Below, piece after piece: positions 1-5,072 of a DNA stretch of 5,072 nt. Below the pieces are notes generated by a model, which saw nothing but the letters and a program-made list of their open reading frames with translations, was not told the DNA's origin and made no database searches. The position numbers and the translations under genes were made by a program. Numbering within the stretch: the first letter of the stretch is position 1; each line of letters opens with the position of its first letter. The DNA is from Clostridia bacterium (GTDB lineage Bacteria > Bacillota > Clostridia > Christensenellales > UBA1242): the NCBI GenBank assembly GCA_017618475.1, contig JAFZUF010000119.1, positions 1 through 5,072 of the forward strand, in the 5' to 3' direction.

Positions 1-201
1 GTCAATATATTTTCCTAAATCATGGTACGATGCTATCGCAAAAATCATGTTTTCATCAAGATTAAGCTTAAATGATTGATTCAATACAAAACATCTTCTA
101 ACAACTTCTTTGATATGGACAATGTTGTGTCCCAGGTCATTTTTTTTATAAAGTGGGAAAACATTTTCATTTATATACTCTTCTAGTTGTTTATTAACCA
201 T
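1..201 (-). CDS. HD-superfamily hydrolase, N-terminal fragment
   Basis: The 67 codons from the ATG at 201 run without a stop to the left edge, so the C-terminus is missing. The fragment shows the start of an HD metal-dependent phosphohydrolase domain: His29 in GHNIVHIKEVV and His60-Asp61 in ASYHDLGKYID, about 30 residues apart, as in the family's H...HD signature. Small HD proteins of this look, with a DLGH or GHN motif near the start and YHD(I/L)G, are common in Bacillota. From the family they are expected to hydrolyse phosphoesters or nucleotides, but the substrate cannot be read from this part. The in-frame stop at 216-214 limits the start to this ATG. No clear Shine-Dalgarno precedes it. 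It lies 71 bp downstream of ssrA on the same strand and could be expressed from its own weak promoter or by readthrough. Confidence 0.75.
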   Translation of the reverse strand, partial: MVNKQLEEYINENVFPLYKKNDLGHNIVHIKEVVRRCFVLNQSFKLNLDENMIFAIASYHDLGKYID

Positions 202-214
202 ACCAATATGGTAT
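200..214. repeat. Perfect inverted repeat over the HD gene start codon
   Basis: ATACCA-ATA-TGGTAT is a perfect 6-bp inverted repeat with a 3-nt centre. It covers the ATG of the HD gene (199-201) and abuts a possible -10 box (TATGAT, minus strand, 218-213). It could be an operator or a small hairpin at the initiation site. In AT-rich DNA a 6-bp repeat can also occur by chance. Confidence 0.3.
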
Positions 215-272
215 CATAAATTTCCACAAAAAAAAACAACAAATATAATCGAAGTTTCAATTTAAATTACTT
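202..272 (-). promoter_or_regulatory. AT-rich gap between ssrA and the HD gene: possible weak promoter and T-run
   Basis: Reading on the minus strand after the tmRNA CCA end there is a T9 run (236-228), but no GC-rich stem before it, so it is at best a poor intrinsic terminator for ssrA. A possible promoter for the HD gene is TTGTTG (242-237), an 18-nt spacer and TATGAT (218-213). It would start transcription only about 5 nt before the ATG at 201. Both calls are weak. Confidence 0.25.
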
Positions 273-638
273 TGGTGGAGACGCCGGGGATTGAACCCGG
301 GTCCGATTGAGTTTTTGTTCGTCTTTCTACATACATAGTCGCTATAAAAAATTGACCACCAACCTAACGACAAATTGTTATAGCCAAGTCCGACTTTTGG
401 AGCCGTACACCGTCACCGTCGGGACATGGTTACGTTGTACCGTTGACTCTTTGTTTGCAGACGGTCGTTGGAAAGAGTTAAAACGTGTCGTCCGCCGGTG
501 CTTAGCCGCAATTAGGCAGCCAAAGCAACAGTGTTCAGATTTTTATCTGCATTTAATTTGTTGCAACCAATTAACGTATGGTTACCCCGCCGGTATGCTT
601 AACGAACCGTCCGTCAACCGTCGAAGCCAATCGCCCCC
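273..638 (-). ncRNA. ssrA: tmRNA (transfer-messenger RNA), one-piece
   Basis: The RNA rescues stalled ribosomes by acting first as an alanyl-tRNA and then as an mRNA for a degradation tag, together with SmpB. Its 5' end GGGGGCG (638-632) pairs with CGUCUCC (283-277) to form a 7-bp acceptor stem with two G-U pairs. The discriminator A and an encoded CCA end the RNA at 273. GGCUUCGACGG (about 628-618) is the conserved D-loop region. The T arm is CCGGG-UUCAAUC-CCCGG. The length of 366 nt is typical. The tag frame ends in ...NTVALAA followed by UAA, the usual C-terminus recognised by proteases such as ClpXP. It is a standard unpermuted tmRNA, not the two-piece type. The 366-nt stretch holds no credible protein gene on the other strand. 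Confidence 0.97.
512..568 (-). other. tmRNA-encoded proteolysis tag reading frame
   Basis: The frame that ends at UAA (514-512) reads GCNKLNADKNLNTVALAA if the resume codon is GGU at 568-566. The VALAA ending is a strong tag signature. The resume codon is not certain. UUAAUU-GGU resembles the AUAACU-GGC context of the Bacillus subtilis tmRNA, as I recall it, but UGC (565-563) or AAC (562-560) is possible. The GCA at 564-562, which looks like a typical Ala resume codon, is out of frame and meets UAA after three codons. Confidence 0.7.
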
Positions 639-726
639 ACGAAATCGAACAGATTTTTATCGGTCCCATCATTATTATACCATGTTTCGGGTTAATTTTG
701 CAACCGTCTGCCGCATAATTATAGTA
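639..726. promoter_or_regulatory. Divergent region between ssrA and the M19-M14 gene
   Basis: Besides the ssrA promoter, this 88-bp gap must hold the plus-strand start signals. The best plus-strand -10 is CATAAT (714-719), which would start transcription at about 726-727, on the GTG start codon, giving a leaderless message. No good -35 accompanies it: GTTAAT at 691-696 is weak. The TTGCAA at 698-703 is palindromic, so it could in principle serve either strand, but its plus-strand partner TATAGT (720-725) would start transcription after the GTG. There is no Shine-Dalgarno. The plus-strand assignment is tentative. Confidence 0.3.
674..703 (-). promoter_or_regulatory. ssrA promoter (extended -10)
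   Basis: On the minus strand, TTGCAA (703-698) is followed after 18 nt by a perfect TATAAT (679-674), preceded by TGG (682-680), an extended -10 TGn motif. Transcription should start near 667, about 30 nt before the mature 5' end at 638. That leaves a short leader for RNase P to remove. The match is that of a strong constitutive sigma-70/sigma-A promoter, as expected for ssrA. Confidence 0.8.
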
Positions 727-2226
727 GTGATTGATTTACATAATGATGCGTTGTTAGAACTGCCGCCACAAAAAATATTATCCTATTTACGTCAAGCCAA
801 GGCGATGAGTGTCGATGAAATTTGGTTATCGGTTTGGACGACCGAACTTAAAGACCCGCTGACAGTTATCGCCAAAAAGCAAGCACTGCTTAATAAAATT
901 AAAAATAACCCACAATACCCTATTTGCCAGCTACATATCGAAGATGCGTGGTTTTTAACGCCCGACAATCTGGAAAAATTGGTCGACCTGCACCCGCACA
1001 GTGTCGGACTAACTTGGAATACAGCGAACAATTTGGCGGGCGGCGCCCACTGTCGCGGCGGCATTACACCGTGGGGATACCAAGTCATTAAACGTTTAGA
1101 AACAGCCGGTATTCAAATCGACACCGCCCATCTGAACCGTCGCAGTTTTTGGCAATTTACCCGTGTCACCACGCTACCACTAATTTGCACGCATACCGCT
1201 TTTAATGCTGTTCATCACCACCCGCGCAATATAACTAACCGACAAATCCGGGCAATTATCAAATCGGGCGGTATAGTCGGTTTGGCTTTGGTACCAAAAT
1301 TTTTAACCAAAACACCAATATCTTGTAGTATTTATGATTTAATCAAGCATATTTCATACTTCAAACGACATTTCAAAGCATTCCAATTACGTTGGGGAAC
1401 GGATTTCTATGGCACACAAACATTGCCGGCAAATATCAAAAATTACGCTGATTTAACCAATTTATTACAAACGAAAATCATTGGTTATTCAGTATTACAC
1501 CAACCAATCATTGCTTTGCAAATCGGGCGCACCACCGCTCCGCGCCGTTTGTTAATTACCGCCGGCATGCACGCCCGCGAATGGATTGGGTCATTGGCTT
1601 TGCAAAATTGGTTGCAAACACATACTACTGTTCCCGACGATTTATGTATTACCGCCGTCATCTGTTGCAACCCCGACGGTGTTAATTTAGCCATGTACGG
1701 TTTACAAAATCTATCGTACCACCGCCAAAAGTTTTTAACACGCATCAACCAAGGCTCCACTGACTTCAGTTCATGGAAAGCTAACATTCGTGCGGTGGAT
1801 CTTAATGTCAACTTTGATCTTGGTTGGGGTTACGGGCGCAGCAATTTAAATTACCCCGCCCCCGCCAACTACATTGGCCCCGAACCGCACAGCGAACCGG
1901 AAACCCATGCATTACTTCGCTTGATTAAACATTTCCGTCCTACAGCCAGTGTTGCTTTACACACCAAAGGCAACGTAATTTATTACAGTCGCACCGCCGA
2001 CCAAACTACTGCCGAAAACTTAGCCCGACTTACCGGCTACCAAGCCGAACTGTCGATTGGTTCTTATGGTGGCTTAACCGATTATTTAGCTTTACGACAT
2101 GGCATTCCATCTTTTACGATTGAACTTGGCAATGACAATTTTAAGCACCCTTTAAACAAGGGGCACCTACCCGCCATTATGCCGGCAGTAAATCATATTT
2201 TAAATTATTTTTTAACTGGTGAATAA
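727..2226 (+). CDS. Fused M19 dipeptidase / M14 zinc carboxypeptidase-like protein
   Basis: This is a 499-residue two-domain peptidase if translated from GTG 727. Residues 1-247 form an M19 (membrane dipeptidase) domain. Its metal-site residues are His5 and Asp7 (DLHND), Glu72 (HIED), His135 (DTAH), His156 (CTHT) and Asp226 (GTDFYG), with substrate-side HPRN at 165-168. From residue 251 an M14 domain begins (IGYSVLHQPIIALQIG). It has zinc ligands His282 and Glu285 (MHAREW) and His412 (LHTKG), NPDG, DLNVNF at 358-363, SEPET, and the catalytic Glu466 (FTIELG). No signal peptide or membrane segment is visible, so it is probably cytoplasmic. By family, M19 cleaves dipeptides, including those with a C-terminal D-residue. 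M14 relatives such as endopeptidase I and MpaA cleave gamma-D-Glu-diaminopimelate bonds. I infer a role in muropeptide recycling. GTG 727 gives the usual M19 N-terminus. The in-frame ATG 682 would add 15 unconserved residues across the ssrA promoter. Neither start has a Shine-Dalgarno. Confidence 0.88.
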   Translation: MIDLHNDALLELPPQKILSYLRQAKAMSVDEIWLSVWTTELKDPLTVIAKKQALLNKIKNNPQYPICQLHIEDAWFLTPDNLEKLVDLHPHSVGLTWNTANNLAGGAHCRGGITPWGYQVIKRLETAGIQIDTAHLNRRSFWQFTRVTTLPLICTHTAFNAVHHHPRNITNRQIRAIIKSGGIVGLALVPKFLTKTPISCSIYDLIKHISYFKRHFKAFQLRWGTDFYGTQTLPANIKNYADLTNLLQTKIIGYSVLHQPIIALQIGRTTAPRRLLITAGMHAREWIGSLALQNWLQTHTTVPDDLCITAVICCNPDGVNLAMYGLQNLSYHRQKFLTRINQGSTDFSSWKANIRAVDLNVNFDLGWGYGRSNLNYPAPANYIGPEPHSEPETHALLRLIKHFRPTASVALHTKGNVIYYSRTADQTTAENLARLTGYQAELSIGSYGGLTDYLALRHGIPSFTIELGNDNFKHPLNKGHLPAIMPAVNHILNYFLTGE

Positions 2227-3248
2227 AACATTTCACCTTCATGACTTTGGAAATAAACACCAATAATATTTGGACGTTTGCTGTTAATAATTGTATATGC
2301 CGCACGTTTACGCGCACCACCAATAATATTTCCTGCCACTTTCATATTGGTTTCAATAAACACATTATAGGCACGAATTTGTCCCATGTTATCCACAACG
2401 GTAATCCCATCAAAGTTTAACATCGTTACAAAAACGTCCGACATGGTGGTTAAACGTTGTTCATTGTATTGATTGGTCTGCGCAAATAATTTCGAAAAGT
2501 TAATTGGTTCTTTTAACCAAATACCATCTTCAAAGAACGCATCAGGTTTATATTCCGAATCCACTACGACACAAATCGTACCTTCCACCAAACGCGAAAC
2601 ATTTCGAAAAATATTGCGGTACATGGTTTTAATCTCTTGTAATTTTTTAGCACTGGTACGTAATTTTGAAAAGCTGGCGTCCACGAATTCTTTAATTTCT
2701 TCTTCCCAGTTGTTAACCACACGAATATCCAACGCAAAGTTGACGTTAACCACGCGCCCTTTCAAACTGCGCATGGTAATTGTCCAAGTGTTTTCCGCAT
2801 AAACATAAATTCCAAACAATTTGTTACTCTTTTCTAACAAAGTTTGTGACTTAAACATGATTGTTTCCAAGTTCTCGTCTTTAATACTGTTAATCACGCG
2901 GAAAATACCATATTCAATTCCTTCTTCCCCGATTGATACATAGACACACCAATGCAAATTACAGAATGGAATTAAACTTTTCAAACGTGATGCAAACATA
3001 TTTTCATTGGCATCATTAAACAAAACAATTTTAGTTGCACTGGGAATGTTTTTCACAACTGTATCAATATTATTGGTAAAGAAAATTGCCGGTTTGAATT
3101 TCTCACCTTCTTCTTCGTAATTAGCAATTTGTGGAAAAAAATTCAAGAAACGATTTTGCAATTTTAATGGAAAAGTGCCCGAAAACTCTGTCGTTAAAAA
3201 GTCGACAATTTTGGTCTTTGCATCAATGTAAAAAATATTTTCGTTCAC
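2205..3248 (-). CDS. DAC-like (DisA/CdaA-fold) protein, probable nucleotide sensor
   Basis: The product has 347 residues and starts at GTG 3248. I do not recognise residues 1-200 or so. They are rich in hydrophobic strands with an acidic stretch (EEEGEKF) and no membrane segment. Residues 210-345 follow the order of a diadenylate cyclase (DAC) domain: RLVEGTICVVVDSE (the early strand), then FDGITVVDNMGQIRAYNVF (Asp280-Gly281-Ile282), then GGARKRAAYTI (310-320; Arg313-Lys314-Arg315) and a final strand pair. Active DisA/CdaA enzymes have DGA and (G)TRHR(A/T)A at these places, so both motifs are altered. This may be a binding or sensor version, like the DisA-N-related sensor families, or a divergent cyclase. 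It is soluble and has no DisA DNA-binding domain. Its start overlaps the end of pheT, which implies translational coupling. A short AGGA lies only 2 nt from the GTG, too close for a normal ribosome-binding site. The 3' end overlaps the convergent peptidase gene by 22 bp. Confidence 0.7.
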   Translation of the reverse strand: MNENIFYIDAKTKIVDFLTTEFSGTFPLKLQNRFLNFFPQIANYEEEGEKFKPAIFFTNNIDTVVKNIPSATKIVLFNDANENMFASRLKSLIPFCNLHWCVYVSIGEEGIEYGIFRVINSIKDENLETIMFKSQTLLEKSNKLFGIYVYAENTWTITMRSLKGRVVNVNFALDIRVVNNWEEEIKEFVDASFSKLRTSAKKLQEIKTMYRNIFRNVSRLVEGTICVVVDSEYKPDAFFEDGIWLKEPINFSKLFAQTNQYNEQRLTTMSDVFVTMLNFDGITVVDNMGQIRAYNVFIETNMKVAGNIIGGARKRAAYTIINSKRPNIIGVYFQSHEGEMFYSPVKK

Positions 3249-3499
3249 TATCCTAGTTGTACATTATTTCGCGCAGCAAAGTCAAGAATTTCTTGATGAA
3301 TTTTATTAATTTCTGTTTTGTCAAGCGTTTTTTCCGTACTGGAAACGGTAAATGTCAACGTAAACTTATGACCATACACGGATTTCAAAACACGTTTCAC
3401 AACCAATGGATTTTGGTATTGATGCCAAATTGTATCCAAAGCCGCATAATTATCTTGCCAAACAAAGGTGAAATCCAATTCATTTTTGGGGATTTTTGA
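3248..3499 (-). CDS. pheT: PheT C-terminal FDX-ACB domain, cut off by an in-frame UAG
   Basis: The 83 codons directly after the pheT UAG, in the same frame, encode the ferredoxin-fold anticodon-binding (FDX-ACB) domain that normally ends PheRS beta. SKIPKNELDFTFVW aligns with the usual SKFPAVRRDLAFVV, and SSTEKTLDKTEINKIHQEI matches the family's S..RTLTDEEVN.IH..I helix. The end at NNVQLG is the natural PheT terminus. In the known enzyme this domain contacts the tRNA anticodon stem. No separate start is convincing: the first in-frame candidate is TTG 3478 with no Shine-Dalgarno. The segment is therefore probably reached by UAG readthrough or recoding, or is lost if the stop is real. It ends in TAG (3250-3248) followed at once by TGA (3247-3245). 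The intact domain argues against old decay. Confidence 0.85.
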   Translation of the reverse strand, partial: SKIPKNELDFTFVWQDNYAALDTIWHQYQNPLVVKRVLKSVYGHKFTLTFTVSSTEKTLDKTEINKIHQEILDFAARNNVQLG

Positions 3500-5072
3500 C
3501 TAAATTGGTGCACGTTCTTTAATGGCATTTTGGAAATCCAATTGTGATAAATTAATTTCAAAACCAACCGCGTTAGCCATCACTTGTGGGAGAATAATAC
3601 CAATCGCGCCAACCACTTCTTTACCACTTAAAATTTGTGCATTATTAGTTGGGTGCCAATAATTCGCATCATTATGATGTAAACGGTAAGTGATTGGCAT
3701 ACCTAATTGTTCAAATAAATCTGACACCATTTCACTGACAGTTTTGTAATCAACACCAACCGCTACCCCGGACAAATGTTCAGTTTCCGTACCATCTTGA
3801 TTAATTACACGTCCAATTTCAAATACGCGAACATGATTTTGCGCTTTGTTATTGTTCGCCACCGTTAACATACTTGGCAACATGGTACTGCGAATTTGAT
3901 TGTCGTCTTTGTTAAACGGATTAGCAATTGTTGCATATGACGCCGCCGTAATACCCAAATGTTTCAACGCCTTCGTATCATACCAGATATTAGTGTGTAC
4001 TTCACTGTACGCATATTTCCATGCCAATAAATTTTTTAAGGTGTCCTTCGCTTGCGCATTTAAAGCGGTTGGCACAGGCTTCATTGCCACCATTGGTGCT
4101 ACCGGCACAATGTTTTGATAGCCATAATTACGAACAATCTCTTCCACCACATCAGCTGGTGTCGTAATATCTTTCCAACGACGCCAAGTTGGTACCGTTA
4201 CTACAATTTTTTCCGCATCAATTTGTGGCGCAAAACCCAAAGCCGTTAATTTACGCATTACCATGCCATCTTGTTTACCAAAATCCACACCGGTAAAACT
4301 ATTTAACATTTTACGCGTAACCGCAATTTTCAATGGTGTTTGTGCCGCCGCTTTACTGATTACACGCGTAAAAGCGGATTGCACTGCGGCTTGTGGTGCA
4401 TATTGTTTAATTAAACGCAAAATTTCTGACGCCGCCAACCAATTTAATTCTGGGTCAAGTGCTTTTTCGTAACGCATACTAGCATCACTGCGAATACCAA
4501 CAGCAACCGAAGTACGACGAATATTCGATGCATCAAAAGTGGCAACTTCAAACACAACATTTTCCGTTGTGTCGGTAATTTCACTATTCTTGCCACCCAT
4601 TACCCCCGCCAAAGCAACCGGCTGACCATTGCTTTTAATAAATAACATATCTTTAGTGGCTGTGATAACATCATCTTTCAATGTGGTAAATTGTGTACCC
4701 GGTTTCACCGTACCAACACTGATCTTGTCAACCTTGCTGGCATCAAAAGCGTGCAACGGATTACCGAAAGCAAGCATAACATAATTAGTTAAATCAACCA
4801 AGAATCCGTGACTGTTATGACCTAATTTATATAAACGGTTTTGCATCATATCGGGCGAAACTACCCCACCCAAATTGCCAACTTTCATGGCGCCATAAGA
4901 CAAACAACGTTCATCTTCAATTGCCACACTTAACGCGGGCAAATTGTCATATTCATGCACTAAAGTAGTATCAAGCGATTTTAACGGACGGTCAAAAATC
5001 ACCGACAATTCACGTGCAATGCCGTAATGTCCCCACAGGTCAGGACGATTGGTAATACTCTTGTTATCAATA
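3500..5072 (-). CDS. pheT: Phenylalanyl-tRNA synthetase beta subunit, N-terminus missing, ends at an in-frame UAG
   Basis: PheT pairs with PheS as an (alpha-beta)2 enzyme that charges tRNA-Phe in the cytoplasm. The frame is open to the right edge; the 523 visible residues begin with DNKSITNRPDLWGHYGIAR, a hallmark PheT segment. Counting from the edge, the B3/4 editing region spans about residues 55-205 (DLTNYVML..GNPLHAFD, LAGVMGG, GIRSDASMRYEKALDP). The B5 domain spans about 246-318 (VPTWRRWKDITTPADVVEEI), and the catalytic-core-like domain about 330-520 (NPFNKDDNQIRSTMLPSML, VRVFEIGR). The WRRWKDI form of B5 differs from the common R.D.....D version. About 190 N-terminal residues lie outside the window. 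The frame stops at TAG (3502-3500) just before the FDX-ACB domain, which continues in frame. It is probably in an operon with the DAC-like gene downstream. Confidence 0.95.
   Translation of the reverse strand, partial: IDNKSITNRPDLWGHYGIARELSVIFDRPLKSLDTTLVHEYDNLPALSVAIEDERCLSYGAMKVGNLGGVVSPDMMQNRLYKLGHNSHGFLVDLTNYVMLAFGNPLHAFDASKVDKISVGTVKPGTQFTTLKDDVITATKDMLFIKSNGQPVALAGVMGGKNSEITDTTENVVFEVATFDASNIRRTSVAVGIRSDASMRYEKALDPELNWLAASEILRLIKQYAPQAAVQSAFTRVISKAAAQTPLKIAVTRKMLNSFTGVDFGKQDGMVMRKLTALGFAPQIDAEKIVVTVPTWRRWKDITTPADVVEEIVRNYGYQNIVPVAPMVAMKPVPTALNAQAKDTLKNLLAWKYAYSEVHTNIWYDTKALKHLGITAASYATIANPFNKDDNQIRSTMLPSMLTVANNNKAQNHVRVFEIGRVINQDGTETEHLSGVAVGVDYKTVSEMVSDLFEQLGMPITYRLHHNDANYWHPTNNAQILSGKEVVGAIGIILPQVMANAVGFEINLSQLDFQNAIKERAPI

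Noticed and set aside
228..236. A9/T9 run as an intrinsic terminator for ssrA
   Set aside because: No GC-rich stem precedes it, so I do not call a terminator.
307..681. A plus-strand open frame running from inside ssrA into the peptidase gene
   Set aside because: It is the antisense of the tmRNA, and its product has no family similarity until the M19 domain begins near 727.
698..725. A plus-strand promoter using TTGCAA and TATAGT with a 16-nt spacer, shared with ssrA
   Set aside because: It would start transcription after the GTG 727 start codon and leave no usable in-frame start before the M19 metal motif.
792..1088. Minus-strand open frame inside the M19 domain
   Set aside because: It overlaps the conserved M19 motifs on the other strand and its product has no recognisable features.
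3248..3478. Treating the FDX-ACB segment as an independent small gene with TTG start
   Set aside because: There is no ribosome-binding site, the start would cut into the domain, and the frame is continuous with pheT across one UAG. It is better described as the rest of pheT.
3257..4472. Plus-strand open frames opposite pheT
   Set aside because: They lie opposite conserved PheT domains and encode unrecognisable sequence. They are strand shadows.
1..5072. CRISPR arrays, insertion sequences, tRNA genes, phage genes
   Set aside because: No spaced direct repeats, transposase motifs, terminal inverted repeats or further cloverleaf sequences were seen. The only tRNA-like element is the tmRNA.

Overview
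The window comes from a bacterium with A+T-rich DNA. It carries a one-piece tmRNA with an encoded CCA end, a bacterial-type PheRS beta subunit, and an HD-domain protein resembling ones common in Bacillota. The one-piece tmRNA argues against alphaproteobacteria, most of which have a split tmRNA. Bacillota or an uncultivated lineage near it is my best guess, but I cannot place it further. Ribosome-binding sites are weak or absent at every start I examined.

Layout, left to right. At 1-201 (minus) is the N-terminal end of an HD-superfamily hydrolase that runs off the left edge. A short AT-rich gap follows, then ssrA (tmRNA) at 273-638 (minus) with a strong extended -10 promoter at 674-703. Pointing the other way, 727-2226 (plus) encodes a two-domain peptidase: an M19 membrane-dipeptidase-type domain fused directly to an M14 zinc-carboxypeptidase-type domain, with the metal and catalytic residues of both in place. 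It meets tail-to-tail, with a 22-bp overlap, an apparent minus-strand operon that enters from the right edge. That operon contains pheT (3500-5072, N-terminus missing), its FDX-ACB domain (3248-3499) and a gene at 2205-3248 for a protein with a C-terminal DisA/CdaA-like (DAC-type) fold and altered catalytic motifs.

Three points stand out. First, pheT is split by a single in-frame UAG exactly at the linker before its tRNA anticodon-binding domain. Both sides are intact and in the same frame, and the gene's own terminal UAG is followed at once by UGA, which makes a GTGA overlap with the next gene. This fits readthrough, rare UAG recoding, a recent nonsense mutation or a base-call error. Second, the M19-M14 fusion makes sense as a two-step enzyme for recycling cell-wall peptides: M14 would cut gamma-D-Glu-diamino acid bonds and M19 would cut the resulting L-Ala-D-Glu. 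Third, the DAC-like protein has DGI and RKR where active diadenylate cyclases have DGA and RHR. That suggests a nucleotide-binding sensor rather than a standard cyclic-di-AMP synthase, and it is apparently cotranscribed with an aminoacyl-tRNA synthetase subunit.

Functional assignments come from motifs read by eye. No database search was possible.
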